Assembly (NCBI GenBank): GCA_039583875.1
Contig: CM077158.1
Span: forward strand, 239,491,447 to 239,555,446
From: Platanthera guangdongensis
Taxonomy: Eukaryota; Streptophyta; Magnoliopsida; Asparagales; Orchidaceae
Direction of reading: 5' to 3'
DNA length: 64,000 nucleotides
Position 1 is the first letter of the stretch; every line of letters starts with the position of its first letter. The translations under genes were made by a program, and so were the position numbers. This document shows, piece after piece, positions 32,183-44,545 of the stretch. Under the pieces are notes generated by a model that was not told the origin of the DNA, made no database searches, and was given only the letters and a program-made list of their open reading frames with translations.

Positions 32183-33905
32183 CTGGCTTGGGGGAATGAC
32201 CCTACCAAATCCATCACCAAGATGACAAAAGGCCATGGGGTCGTGATGCTTCTGAGACGCGGAGCTGGTTGTAGTTGGAGGGGGAAAACAACTGGCATTT
32301 GTGGCATCTTCTTGTAAATTCTGCGACATCCCGGCTTAGGGTCGGCCAGAAGTACCGTTGCATGACGATCCTTCCTTCTAGGATCCGACTCCCGGAGTGA
32401 CTCCCACACTCCCCGGATTGGATTTCTTCCATGATCCTCTGCACCTCCCTCTCGGCCACACAACGGGTCAGCTGCCCCAAGAGAGTCTTCCGATACAATT
32501 GTCCGTCCCAGAGGAGATAGTATATCGACTTGTATTTGAACTTTTTCTTTTCCATCCCCTCCGGATACTCCCCTGTGGAAAGGAAGGTCGTGAACTGGTC
32601 CATCCACGAGGGGTGTTGATCCACGTCCATCAGCTCTCTCTCTTCAATGGAGGGGCGAAATAGATCAGTGATGGTACCCCCCACTCGGGGACCATGTTTT
32701 GCCAGCTGATCGACCTGCTCATTCTCCTCCCTGGGCACGTGTCGGATGGAGAAGGTCAGGAACATGCCGATAACCCCCTTCACCTTTGTTAAGTATAATC
32801 GGAGGGTAGGCTCCCTTGCCTCGAACTCCCCGTTGATCTGGGAAGCCACCACCATGGAGTCAGTGAGGACCTCCACGTCAAGCACCCCCAGCTCCCTGGC
32901 TAGGCGCAACCTGACTATTACGGTCTCATACTCGGCCTGATTGTTGGTGATGGGAAAGTGCACCACCACTGTTTGCTCAATTCTCGTTCCCTGGGGGCTT
33001 TCCAAGTTTACCCCTATCCCCAAGGAATGTTTCCTCGAAGCGCCGTCGACCTTTACCGTCCACAAAGCTGGATGAGTGAGCTCTTCCTCCGCCACCTCGA
33101 CCACGTAGTCGGCCATTTCTTGGGCCTTGATCGAGAGGCGGGGGATGAAGGAGATGTCGAACTCACTCAATTCCACCGACCACTTAACCAACCTTCCTGA
33201 ATGCTCCACCACCTCAAAGATGTTGTTGAGGGGATGGTCAGTCACCACTCGGATAGAGTGTGCCTGGAAGTAGGGTCGGAGCCTCCGATCCGAGGTGACC
33301 AGAGCAAAGGCTAGCTTTTCCAAGATAGGATATCGAAGCTTGGCCTTCCTCAGGACCCGACTTATATAATATATGCGGAGCTCCTTCTTCCCCTCTTCTC
33401 GAACCAGGACAGAGCTTAAGGCCTCTACTCCGGCCCCGAGATATAAAAATAGGTCCTCCCCCTCTTTCGGCCCTTGGAGCAGCGAAGCCTGGGTCAACTG
33501 CTTCTTCAGGGCCTGGAATGCCTCCTCGCACTCTTTTGTCCATTCAAACTTCTGCCCCCCCCCCCCAATGTCTTGAAGAAGGGGAGCACTTCTCCCCGGC
33601 CTGAAAGAGGAACCTGCACAATACTTCCAGCTTCCCTGTCAACCGCTGCACCTCTTTAGCATTCTGAGATGACCCCAACTCCGTGATGACTTTGACCTTG
33701 TGAGGATTTGGATCGACCCCGACGGGGGTGAGGAGATGTCCCAAAAACTTTACCCTATTGGCCCCGAAAATGCACTTCAGAGGGTTCAACCTCATCTTAT
33801 ATTTACGCAAGGTGGTGAAGGTTTCCTTCAGGTCCGAGAGGTTAGAGTCCACATCTCGAATCTTGATCATAAGATCATCTACATACACCTCTAGGTTCCT
33901 CCCCT
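32183..33905 (-). pseudogene. Tat-type pol: RT C-terminus, two RNase H domains, integrase start
   Basis: Starts in RT at RNLEVYVDDLMIK (catalytic YVDD, ~33870), then LRLNPLKC-type KMRLNPLKCIFGANRVKFLGHL. A frame change near 33550 leads into ALSSVLVREEG, VVTDHPL and SVELSEFDISFIPR (first RNase H). Next is VKVDGASRKHSLGIGV...NNQAEYETVI...LTDSMVVASQING...ENEQVDQLAKHG (second, archaeal-type RNase H). Integrase begins with YLLWDGQLYRKT and a zinc finger HSGSR...CHKCQL, then a frameshift and LVMDLVGSFPQA at the chromovirus junction. Dual RNase H is diagnostic of the Tat lineage. Several frame changes make it inactive. Confidence 0.88.
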
Positions 33906-33909
33906 TCTT

Positions 33910-36900
33910 TTATCGGAAGAGGAAGAGGTCGTGGAAGAGTTCGAGGCAGAGGCCGTGGTGGAATGGCCCAAGTATAATGTTACAATTGTAACAGGTTTGG
34001 GCACATGAGTTATGACTGCAGACTTCCGAGGAGGAATGAGGAGACCAACCACTATGCTTAAGTAAGAAACATTAGTGGTGATCCAATGATGTTTTTGACT
34101 TACAGAGGAGCTGAAGGAGGTAGAAATGAAGTTTGGTACTTGGACACAGGAGCGAGCAACCATATGTGTGGTGAGAAGGAGTTGTTCACTAACCTTGAAT
34201 CAAGTGCTGGTGAGGTTAGTTTTGGTGATGCTTCAAAGATCTCAGTAGAAGGCAAAGGGTTGATAGTGGTCACTCTCAATGGCGTGAAGGTGCATCTTAA
34301 TGATGTGTTCTATGTTCCTGGCTTGAAGAGTAACATCTTAAACCTTGGACAATTGGTGGAGAAAGGTTACTGCATTCTGTTGAAGGATGGTTTATTGTCT
34401 ATGAAGAACCAGCAAGGAAAAGAGGTGGTGAAAGTAAAGATGACGACGAATCGTCTCTTTACATTGAAGATGGATGCCAAGGAGACAACATGCCTAGTAA
34501 GAACTGAAGAGGAAGAAGAAGTCTGGTTGTGGCACCATAGGATGGGTCACTTAGGCTTCAGTGGTCTGAAGCTTCTGTCACATGCGAAGATGGTGGAAGG
34601 TTTGCCTAAGATCTTACCGCCACAGAAGATCTGTGAAGCTTGTACAAAGAGAAAGCAGACGCGACATAGTTTTGAAGGAGGAAAGTCTCGTAGAGCAAGG
34701 AGACAGCTTGAACTGGTTCATTCAGACATTGCTGGTCCGTTTGATATTGCCTCAGTTGGAGGAAGCAAATACTATATTACCTTCACTGATGACTTTAGTC
34801 GGAAGTGTTGGGTTTACTTCTTGAAGGAGAAGTCTGAGGCCCTTGACAAGTTCAAGGAGTTCAAGACAATGACAGAGAAGGAGAGTGGACAACCACTGAA
34901 GATGCTCAGGACTGATAGAGGTGGGGAGTACACCTCTAAGTTATTTGATGCTTTCTGCAAAGATCATGGGATTGCTCATCAGTTGACTGCAGCATACTAA
35001 CCTCAGCAGAACGGAGTTGCTGAGCGAAAGAACTTGACGATTCAGAACATGACAAGGAGTTTGATAAAGGGCAAGAAGTTGTCGAAGATGTTCTGGGCTG
35101 AAGCAGTACAATGTGATGTGTACTTGTTGAACAGTTGTCCAACGAAAAATGTGAAGTTCAAGACTCCATATGAGGCATGGAGTGGATGGAAGCCAAGTGT
35201 GCAACACTTGAAAGTGTTTGGATGTGTAGCTTATGCTCACATCCCTGAGCAGAAGAGGAAGAAGTTAGATGATAAGAGTGAGGAGTGTATATTTGTAGGC
35301 TACGCTCCGATGAGTAAAGCTTATAAGTTATACAACCCAGTGACAAAGAAGGCAATCATCTCTAGAGATGTGTTGTTTGAAGAAGATAGCTGCTAGAGCT
35401 GGGATGAGAAGGAAAGAAGCGTCAAAGGAATGTTCTATGACGATGATGATGAAGAAGGTGGTCACGAAGCTGAAGTTGAGGATGGTGGAGCTGAACCACC
35501 ATCACCACCGAGCAGAGATTCAGGGGGAGCTTCGACTCCCTACTCTAGTGGAGTAAGCACCAACAGAAGCAGTTCTGATAGAGCAAGCACCAGCAGGAGC
35601 ATCTCTAATGGTTCTCAACCTAGGATGAGAAGGTTGGAGGAGATCTACGAGGAGACGGAGTCGATTCATGCTAATTTGTCTTTATATTGTCTTTTAGCAG
35701 ATTGTGAGCCGTACTCGTATGATGAAGCAGCTCAAGAGAAGACTTGGAGGAAAGCAATGGATGAAGAGATGACATCCATCAAAAGGAATGATACTTGAGA
35801 GTTGGTCACTCTGCCGGCAGGTCATAAGCCCATTGGTGTGAAATGGGTGTATAGAGTGAAGAAGAACAAGGATGGAGAAGTGGAAAAGCACAAGGCAAGA
35901 CTCGTCGCAAAAGGCTACCGACAAGTCCAAGGTGTGGAATACGACGAGGTGTTTACTCCAGTGGCGCGGATAGACACTATCAGACTGATCATTGCACTAG
36001 CTGCTCAATATAAGTGTAATATCTGTCAGATGGACGTCAAGTCCGCATTTCTTAATGGTTATCTGGAAGAAGATGTGTACGTCCAGCAGCCTCCTGGATA
36101 TGAAGTGATAGGCCAAGAGAGGAAGGTCTACAAATTGAAGAATGCGTTGTACGGGTTGAAGCAAGCGCCTCGTGTTTGGAATGAAAGAATAGATGCATAC
36201 TTTCAGAAAAACGGGTTCATAAAGAGCCCGTATGAGTACGCACTCTATACGAAGGTGGAGAAGAACGGTGATATCATGGTCGTATGCTTGTATGTTGACG
36301 ACATGATATTCACAGGAAACAACCCTCTCATGTTCGAAGAGTTTAGGAAGACAATGAAGAAGGAGTTTGAGATGACAGATTTGGGTGAACTCACTTACTT
36401 CTTGGGCATAGAAGTGCAACAGAGTGAAGAAGGGATCTTCATCTCTCAGAAGAAGTATGCGGAGGAGATTCTGAAGAAGTTCCGGATGGAGAACAGTAAG
36501 GCTATCTCTACTCCTGCTGATCCGGGAATGAAGCTGAGGAAGGATTCAAAGGAATAAGCAGTTGACTCAACGTTATTCAAGAGTCTAGTTGGAAGTCTAC
36601 GCTACTTGACTTTCACTAGGCCCGATATCATGTATGCGGTTGGAGTTGTTAGCAGATATATGGAGGAGCCGAAGCAAGATCACTTCACAACAGCAAAGAG
36701 AATCTTGAGGTATGTGAATGGGACGAGAGATCATGGTTTGATGTACTCAACTGCAGGGGAGTTGAAGCTGGTAGGGTACTCCGATAGTGATTACGGAGGA
36801 GATGTAAATGACCGGAAGAGCACTTCTGGATACGCTTTTTATATGGGAACAGCAGTGTTCTCATGGTGTTCAAAGAAACAGGCAACGATCGCCTTGTCTA

Positions 36901-37238
36901 CCTGTGAAGCTGAGTACATCGCAGTGGCAGCCTGTACGTGTCAAGCAATTTGGTTGAGAAATCCCCTGCATGAGTTGCACCATGCACAGGATGGTCCTGT
37001 GACGGTGTATGTGGATAACATGTCTGCAATTCAGCTAGCGAAGAATCCAGTGCTGCATGGGCGCAGCAAGCATATCGAGACAAAGTACCACTTTCTTCGA
37101 GAGCAAGTGCAGCAGAAGGTGGTGGAGTTAGTTTATTGCCCCACAGGAGAGCAGATAGCAGATATTTGCATCAAGTCGTTGAAGAACGAGACGTTCCTAA
37201 AATGCAAGAGCAAACTCGGCATGTGCTGCCGTGTTTGA
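33910..37238 (+). pseudogene. copia gag-pol, one frame with six nonsense codons
   Basis: The basic Gly/Arg-rich gag tail (RGRGRG) is followed by a knuckle CYNCNRFGHMSYDC (33978-34019). Protease WYLDTGASNHM (~34135), integrase HHRMGHLG...CEAC and DDE motifs VHSDIAGPF, RTDRGGEY and NGVAERKN (~34510-35030) come next. RT spans from VKWVYRVKKNKDG, QMDVKSAFLNG and LYGLKQAPR to LYVDDMIFTG (~36290). RNase H has GYSDSDYGG, KSTSGYAF, CEAEYIA and YVDNMSAIQLA. The end is at 37236-37238. Stops occur at 33975, 34059, 34998, 35394, 35796 and 36555, all in the same frame, and no frameshift is visible. Some stops are consistent with CAA to TAA or TGG to TGA/TAG transitions, the signature expected from deaminated methylated cytosines. 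Confidence 0.92.
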
Positions 37239-37247
37239 GGGGGAGAT

Positions 37248-37998
37248 TGTTGGCGTGTGTGTATATATATATATTAAAATAATAATAATAAAATATATCA
37301 ATTGGTGGGTGAACGGCGGAGGCGTAATTGATAAGAAAAAATTGAAACGGCTCATTGTTTGGAGTGGAAACGTGGCGTTTTGTCATTTGATGATTTTGCC
37401 TATAAATAGGCTTCATTTTGCGGAAGAAAAGGTGTGAGCAAAAATCCTGCCAAGGTGGAGCCAGCAAAAGCCGCGGCCTCTTTTTGCGGACAAAATTATA
37501 AATTGGCGGAAGCCTAGAAAGGTTCAGCAGCACGTGAAATAGTAGGATAGAAGCAGGGCTGCGATCTCCTATTGACGGACTCCTTCCTTGAAACAGTACA
37601 AGAAAAGCTGGAGGACTATTTTTTACAGTACAAGCAAAGCATCAGCGCCTTTCGAATTAATGCGGACTGCTTTTGAGGATTGCTCCTTGCAAACTCGCAA
37701 ATTCGCGGACTGAAGGTGGCAACAGCACCTTGGCGGACAGGATTCTTGGCGAGATCCAATAGTAGGTGGCAACTTCGTGCGGACTGAAACTTCTTGCGGA
37801 CTGTAGCTCCAGGGATTGATGAGTTTTACATGTATTAATGTGTGTGAAAGCTTGTGGTGAAGTCTAACATAAAGTGTGATGTGTGTTGTGTTGTAACACT
37901 ATGTGTTGATATAATAATGCAAGACGTTGATTCACCACTTGTATGTAATTGCAAGTATATTTGTTCGACTTAATTGGTGCCCATTTGTGCTTCCAACA
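37248..37998 (+). repeat. 3' LTR of copia element (751 bp)
   Basis: Starts TGTTGG right after the purine tract GAGGGGGAGAT and ends CCAACA, a perfect 6-bp terminal inverted repeat. A TATA-like TATAAATAGG lies at ~37401. The following five bases are CCATC. The matching duplication on the other side was lost with the 5' end. Confidence 0.8.
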
Positions 37999-38227
37999 CC
38001 ATCATCTTCTCTAGGTAAACGGTGACAACAGTTCTAACAAAGAGCTGGTTGTTGTTGGCAATCAAATCCCTACACTTCTTGCTGCACATCAAATCGATCC
38101 ACCCTGTTATAATTACTGCAAAGGAATAAATTTCTTTTTCCGTGAAATAAAAGGCCAACACTGCGTTCCTCGCAAAACTTCCGACCACCGCAAATGCAAA
38201 ACTCAGTGAAGTGTGTGATCTTAGCAA
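37999..38227 (-). other. coding-like fragment, unidentified
   Basis: The minus strand is open from 38227 into the LTR. The portion outside the LTR includes ARNAVLAFYFTEKEIYSFAV, IITGWIDLMCSKKCRDLI and LFVRTVVTVYLEKMM. It reads like conserved protein sequence (balanced composition, aromatic residues in helical spacing), but I do not recognise the family. It could be an exon of a gene that the copia element inserted into, or an unrelated TE domain. It may also be chance. Confidence 0.3.
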
Positions 38228-39262
38228 GTTGCATGAAGATTTGGAGGATCTCGCGGACTCGGATTAGAGTAAGTTGTTTAGGGCGGAGGATAAGAGGTTA
38301 ACGACATGGGAAGAGGAGACATTCAATATTGATGGGGAAGAAGCTGGCAGAAGACATAGCCCGTTAGTTTTAATGGATTTTACAAAAGTTGGGACTGATT
38401 TCAACATTTACATAAAGTTAGGACTGATTTCTTCCCAAAAAAATTTAGGGACCTATTTCATAAACGAAACTATTTTGGGGACTTATTTATATATTTTGCC
38501 TATATTTTTTAAGCTAAGAAACACCGCACCTTCGAATTCTTTTGAGGATAACCTGGTCCATCAGATGGACAAATAAATCCCCTCTATTTTCGTCAGAAAT
38601 GGAGATGATCCGGATCCGAGAAGGTTTTGGTGACTTTGACCTTTGTATCTCTTGTATCTATATTTTATTCCAATCATTTCTTATGGTATCTATTATCGAT
38701 GAATCTAATTTTGAGAGCATCTTGTTGGAAAAGGCGATGTCTCTTGGATCTCATCTTTCACCACCTTTCTCTTTCTCCCCCACTACCAATTAAAGCATAC
38801 CCTTAGTGATATATGCAGGCTAGCTTGAAACCTGAAACATGCACTTCACTAATGTTTAATATTGTTTCATGGTGCTCCAATGGCTTCCACCGAGCAAAGC
38901 TTTCGAAAAGCTTTCTTTAAATATTTAACACACATTCCTCTTTTCTCTATGTTTACGTGGTTCAGAGCAATGCATGCCCAGTTTCCATGCAAATCATAAC
39001 CAACATGATTTGCATGTGCATTAGGTTAATTTTTGAAACTATATTATAATAAGATCGAACATATTTATATTAATTATTATGTATATTGATAGGACACTCA
39101 AGGATCTTCCAGAACCAGGCCAAAGAAGCCAAGCACCAGCGCAAGGAGGGGCACGCAAGCGTAACACGCGTCCGCGCACCGCACGGGTGCTCACACGCCC
39201 CGCGTGTAATTGCTCCGCTCAAGATAGTCCACTAAGGCTCATTGATGTGGAATGGCCTTAAA
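38228..39262. other. AT-rich intergenic stretch, nothing identified
   Basis: Contains short repeats (GGGACTGATTTC / AGGACTGATTTC, 38391-38430) but no ORF with recognisable domains. A GC-rich patch (39150-39215) contains several CACGC motifs and abuts the copia copy 2 breakpoint. Confidence 0.4.
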
Positions 39263-39929
39263 GAAACAGAAGTTAGTATGCACGCATAAGAATAAAACAT
39301 AAACTCAGCAGCAACACATCATAGTCAAAAGTACAATCAGAGAATCAGGTACAAGCACACTTAGTATCTCATGACCAACTAAAGAACAACATAAATAATT
39401 CAAACAATAGATAAAGGAAAAGAGAGCTAAACAGTACTCTAAGCAAAAGATAAAAACCAAATAAACACTCTAGAAGTCAGCGTCCAGCAAGTCATCCTCC
39501 TCTGGATCCCAAACTGCAAGTGCTCCTCCATCAGCAGCAGCTCCTGTAATTTCCAACAGAGAAGTTCATTCAGAATGAATTCAACCTTGAAAAATGTACA
39601 AGTATCTAGTTCTACTTATATGAACGTAGTACAGTGAGAGGAAGCATGGGTAGAGTATTTAGGTTATACCTCATAATCCATTATCTGTTTTCAAAGAAAC
39701 AATGTTATGGACTTATGAACACCGCAGTTGTATCTGTGTTCCTATGTGGAATGTCAAGGTTACTGTTCTACTAAAGTTAATTGGAACTCATCAAATGTGG
39801 AATGGAACCAATAAACAGAAGAAGAGCCAAACATTGTCAGATTGTGGTATCAAATGTGGAATAACACTCTCCTCCTAGATATGAAAGACGAAACCAGATG
39901 AAGTTGTTATAGAGCGTGTCTCAGTAGTA

Positions 39930-42230
39930 CATGTCGCCTCTTTGTATTAAAAAGGATATTCTTCGCGACTTGGACTGCTGCTTGAATCACAATATAAGCT
40001 CAAGGAATTGACTTGAAGTCTAGACAAGGAATGTCTAGAATCAAATTTCTGATCCAATCTGCATGTTCACTAGCTGAAGCTAAGGAAATCAACTCAGCTT
40101 CCATATACGACAAAGCTATACAAGTCTGTCTTTTGGATTTCCAAGTGACTGCAGTGCCACCCAAAGTGAGAATAAATCAACTAGTGGACTTGTTGTTCCC
40201 AACTTCTGAACACCATGAGGCATCAGAGTATCCTTCCAATGTAGGAGGGTGACCAGTGTACCACAGAGCGTGATCTTTAGTACCTTTCAGGTACCTCATC
40301 AGCCGATCTAAGACATCCTAATGCTCTTTGCATGGACTACTGGTAAAGCAACTTAGCATGCTTACTGAGAAGACAATGTCTGGTCTAGTGCAACTTATGT
40401 CATACATGAGACTTCCAATGATCTTTGAGTACTTTACTTGATCAACGATGGTCCCTTCATTCAGACTCAACTTGACATTAGGATCAATTGGTGTTTCAAC
40501 AGGCCTACAGTCTTTATAACCCCAGGTAGTGAGAATCTGCTCAATGTAATGAGCTTAACTTAGAGTGACACATCCATTGTCTACTCTAACTTTCATACCT
40601 AATAGGGTATCTACAAGACCAAAGTCCTTCATGTCAAAAGCTTTCGCGAGAACAAATTTACTATCTTTCACTGCGGCAAGGTCTGACCCCATAATCAACA
40701 TGTTATCCACATATAAACATATGATGACTGTTTGATTTGACATCGAGCGGTAGTAGAGGCACTTGTCTGAGAGACTGGACTGAAATCCAATGCTCTTTAT
40801 CACTTGGTCAAATTTAATGTGTCACATCTTAGGTGCTTGTTTAAGTACATAGATCGATTTATCGAGCTTGCACACTTTATCTCCTAGATCCTTATTTACA
40901 TAACCTTCAGGTTGTGCCATGTAGATCTCTTCATCAAGCTCTTCATTTAAGAAGGTTGTATTTACATCCATCTGATGAAATATAAAGTTCTCGATAGAAG
41001 CTTTGCCAAGAAGAATCCTAATAGTAGATAGGTGACATACATGTGAATAAATGTTAAAATAGTCAAATCCTCATGTTGTTTATAACCTTTAGCTACTAGA
41101 TGTGCTTTATATCTGGCTATAGACTCATCACTGTGCAATTTCTTCTTCAGTACCCACTTGTATCCTAGGACTTTAGCTCCTTTCGGCATGTCAACTATAT
41201 GTCAAATGTTATTTTGTAGCAGCGAATTCATCTCATCATCGATGGCTTCTGCTCACATTAATGCATCTTTAGATCGCATTACTTCCTGATAGGAGAATGG
41301 ATCATACTCTAAGTGGTAGGTGACGAAGTTCTTACCAAAATTCTTAGGTATTTTATCTCTTGTAGATACTCTCAGATGAACAATTTCCACCTCTAGAGGT
41401 TGGGGAGCAGTGCTAGAGGGGCTAGCTTCAGGTTCTACAGTAGATTATGAAATCATGTCAGTAGACCCGGAGATGGTCAAGCCATGATCTTTGATAAATT
41501 TATGTTCAAAGAAAATAGAATCTCTAGACTCTATCACTGTATTAGTGGATAAATCCGGAAACCTGTCAGCTGCACTATCTTCTGTACTACATAGATAAAC
41601 GCATGTCATTGTTTTATGTCCCACCTTATGTCTCTTAAGGTCTTGTATTCTTACATAAGCAATACAACTCAAGTCTTTAGAGTATCATATCTACAAGGAT
41701 GCTCACGCCACAATGCATATGGAATAGAGTTGAGCTTTGAGTGAGACACTCTATTTAGAATGTGATTTGCAGTTAGGACTACTTCACCCCAAAATGAATT
41801 AGGCATGCCAGCTGTGAGGAGCTTAGAATTCAACATTTCTGTTAAAGTTCTATTCTTACGCTCAACAATACCATTCGACTGGGGTGAGTAAAGAGTTGTG
41901 GTTTCAAGGATTATACCCTCAGAGGCACAAAATTCCTTAAACCCAGTTGCAGTGTACTCTTCTCCTCAATCACTTCTAAGTCTTTTAATCTTTCAATTTA
42001 ATTGATTTTCTACCCGAGATTTGAAGATCTTAAAGGTCTCAAATGTCTCATCTTTCGATTTTAATAGGTAAACATGACAAAATCTGGAGAAATCGTCGAT
42101 GAATATAATTAGATATTTCCTTCCCCCTCTAGTAGCGTGACTACGAAAATCACAATGGTCAGAATGTATCAACTCCAGAAGTTGTGTGCTCCTAGAAACT
42201 GTCTTATAAGGGCTTCTAGTGATCTTAGTC
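39930..42230 (-). pseudogene. copia integrase core, RT and RNase H, heavily decayed
   Basis: From the CACTA insertion site: LLELIHSDHCDF (first catalytic Asp), KYLIIFIDDFSRF, a stop, RSD-stop-GEEY (second Asp, degraded), SPQSNGIVERKN (catalytic Glu), then LLTAGMPNSFWGE. RT follows with [41 protein letters not shown] (catalytic YVDD changed to YVDN) and [17 protein letters not shown]. RNase H remnants extend to ~39930, where a deletion relative to copy 1 removes the end of RNase H. Multiple stops and frameshifts, and the YVDD to YVDN change, show it is long dead. Confidence 0.82.
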
Positions 42231-42239
42231 CACTACTAG

Positions 42240-42510
42240 AAAATAGACTTTTGGCCAGGGCAAATTTCCATGGCAAAAAGTCCAAAACCGTGGCTAAAAA
42301 GCTTTAGCCACGGTTTAGCCACGGGAAAAATCCGTGGCTAAAGTCGGCGTTGCTAAAAATTTTAAGCCACGAATTAGCCGTAGCAAATAGTATTAGCCAT
42401 GGGGAAAAACTACCGTGGCAAATAAGCCAACTATTAGCCACGGAATGAAACCCTGGCTAAAAGTGAACTCATCATTTTTTAAAAACTATTTGCCACAGTT
42501 ACAAGCCGTG
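42240..42510. repeat. CACTA subterminal repeats, left
   Basis: At least nine copies of a ~10-bp motif near TTAGCCACGG or its complement, both orientations, within 270 bp of the TIR. Confidence 0.85.
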
Positions 42511-42540
42511 GCAAATACTAATTTATGTTTTTTAAAAAAA

Positions 42541-43269
42541 AATTACATTCAAAATACTCTAGATCTCATGAAATTCCAACTTCCAATTATAAATGAATCA
42601 ATAAACAAGTTTTATGTCATGAATTGTATAGCCAACAAAGTAAAGATCAAATATTGTCAGGAGAGAAATAGCAGTGGTTGGGTGGTTAATGAAGTTGGGG
42701 ACATAAACTTGACAATATTAGTCTCAGATCTTAAATAATGTCTTGCATCATTGTTTACAAGAGATAACTAATATGGTAAGAAGTTGGAATTTTGGGTCGG
42801 GTTTCAAAGAGTTCTTCGATTCCAAAACGAAACTAGAGCAATCACTGCCAACTAGATACAAATATATTAAAAAGCTTCATTAGAGAGATAATCAACTAAG
42901 GATAACAGAACTATGAGCCAGAAGAAAGCATGATGCTCTCATCATCTATCTAATCACAGGAAATGGCATGCACTACAAATCAATTTTTCAACTCTAGGTC
43001 ACAAGGAAAGAATCCTCTACCAAACTCATTTATAGATGCTTGCCACAAGATGAAAACAAAAGCCCAAGAAATTTGATACAAGCCAATGAGAAAACACCAA
43101 CCTTAACTAGCATCAATTACATCTTATATATGCGCATGTGTATTGTTTAGAAATAATAGCATTTGTGAACAGGTCTCCATATATATGCACATGTATTTTG
43201 CATTAAAAAAACGAAACTAGAGCAATCACTCACTGCCAACTAGATGCAAATTCATTCATTAGAGTTCTC
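42541..43269. other. CACTA interior, no identified content
   Basis: AT-rich sequence between the left subterminal repeats and the captured exon end. No recognisable ORF. Confidence 0.5.
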
Positions 43270-44358
43270 TTAGTGCATTATCACACCACGACCTTCACTT
43301 TTTCCTAGGTCACTTGCCTTCAAGAATATCCCAACATTGCTTGGAAGACCGATTTCCTGCAACAAAAATAAAGTAAACTTAACTGAGGTTTAAATCAATA
43401 GAATCACAATGTATTAGGTTCATAGAATACCTTCCTTCCGTGCCTACAAGCTTCTTCATTGTGTACTAGTACTCTAGCAGCCCACCTACACAGAAATGAT
43501 TAACAAAAACAACCAAGAAAATTCTAATTGTTTATCTGAATCACTATTATTAAAAATGTCACCGAAGAAAAAAAAAGTAAGAAAGCAAACTGGCATAAAA
43601 GTATAGTAAAAACAATACAAAAAGAGTGCTTACGCGCAAGAAGTCGGGGGGCTCCACACAATGCCTGCAATCACAACTAGCTAAGAGCAACAAATTAAAT
43701 AAAATTATGTCAAAGAATGGTTTAAATAATAACCGCTCCTGCATAAAATATGTAGACTTTGAAATTTGGTCAATCGCATGCATAAAACAAAACCAAAAAA
43801 CAATGAAGAAACCTAACATAACATGTTCTTTAAGAGTGCAAGCCACAAAGAAGTTTCTTATAGGTAGTGTATTGAAGTGTGAACACTTGTAATGGAAGAT
43901 CAACGCGTAGAACCTCATCAAACTTTGAAACAGGGTTGTCCTCATAGCGAGCAAGGAAGAAACCTCCAAGAGTATATCTGTTGAAAATAAAAGTTCATTT
44001 TATTTGGGAAGAATAAGAGCAAAATAACTCCCCATAAGAAAAAGCATGAAAGCAGCATCCAAAGAACATTTAAATACCCAAATGCTTCAACTAGTTTAAA
44101 ATCCTTGGGAATGAAAGCACGAGCAACTTCTGCTTTCACAAGATGTAATTGATACAGTGCGCTGAAAATAAAATCAAATGAATAACATATATCAAAAGAA
44201 TACTGATAGTGTAAGATGCAATCATAACACTAAAAAAATTAAAAATGAACAACGATCTCTAATCTAAGATGGCTTGCTTGCCTTCCTTTGAATAACCAAG
44301 GTGGCCCCATAGCATATGTAGAAGCTTTAGTTCCGATCTCAAGCCGAGTGTCATACAT
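43270..44358 (-). pseudogene. NXD1: captured, C-truncated NEOXANTHIN-DEFICIENT 1 fragment
   Basis: Six exons on the minus strand: 44358-44282, 44161-44078, 43977-43914, 43680-43634, 43485-43431 and 43356-43270. They total 414 nt, 137 codons plus TAA. All introns end in AG. Five start GT and the first starts GC (GGAAG|GCAAGC). The predicted protein contains GPPWLFKGSALYQLHLVKAE, ARAFIPKDFKLVEAFGYTLG, GFFLARYEDNPVSKFDE, LVVIAGIVWSPPTSCAWAAR and ACRHGRKEIGLPSNV. This matches the conserved N-terminal part of NXD1, a protein needed for neoxanthin accumulation. Full-length NXD1 is about twice as long or more. Here homology stops after GLPSNV and ~20 unrelated residues follow. The frame is uninterrupted, so transcription is possible. 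Dominant or silencing effects on the parent gene are conjecture. Confidence 0.82.
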
Positions 44359-44545
44359 CTTGCAAAATCAGTTTTTCTGAAGTTGAAGAATGTGTACATG
44401 AAAGGGTTGAACAATCTTAAACCAAAATTGCAACTAGTAAAGCAAAATATATTCCACCCTGAAACTGAAATTCCAAATACGTAGAAGGAACTTGCAGAAC
44501 AAAAACCAGATCGGAAAACAATAGAAGCACGATCTAGGGCATACC

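Larger units (their letters stand above)
17692..33905 (-). mobile_element. Tat-type Ty3/gypsy element, nested host element
   Basis: Minus-strand pol begins with RT at ~33905 and continues through RNase H, a second RNase H and integrase to 22011. It is followed by a 74-bp tandem array (21105-21935) and an antisense accessory ORF (17692-19055). Two later elements are nested in it: a gypsy solo LTR (19431-21003) and a complete chromovirus (22837-32177). Removing them restores continuity of both flanks. Dual RNase H, a tandem-repeat 3' region and an antisense ORF are established traits of the plant Tat lineage. Both outer ends, including LTRs, are missing: the RT end is fused to copia sequence at ~33905 and the other end fades at ~17690. 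Confidence 0.8.
33906..37998 (+). mobile_element. Ty1/copia element, 5'-truncated, with 3' LTR
   Basis: Plus-strand gag tail, protease, integrase, RT, RNase H, polypurine tract and a 751-bp 3' LTR. The 5' LTR and most of gag are missing: copia coding sequence abuts Tat-type RT sequence at ~33905 with no LTR. The downstream side of the LTR adjoins an unidentified coding-like segment. Confidence 0.88.

Noticed and set aside
43559..43969. 136-residue minus-strand ORF inside the CACTA element
   Set aside because: Reads through introns of the NXD1 fragment; the exons use a different phase.
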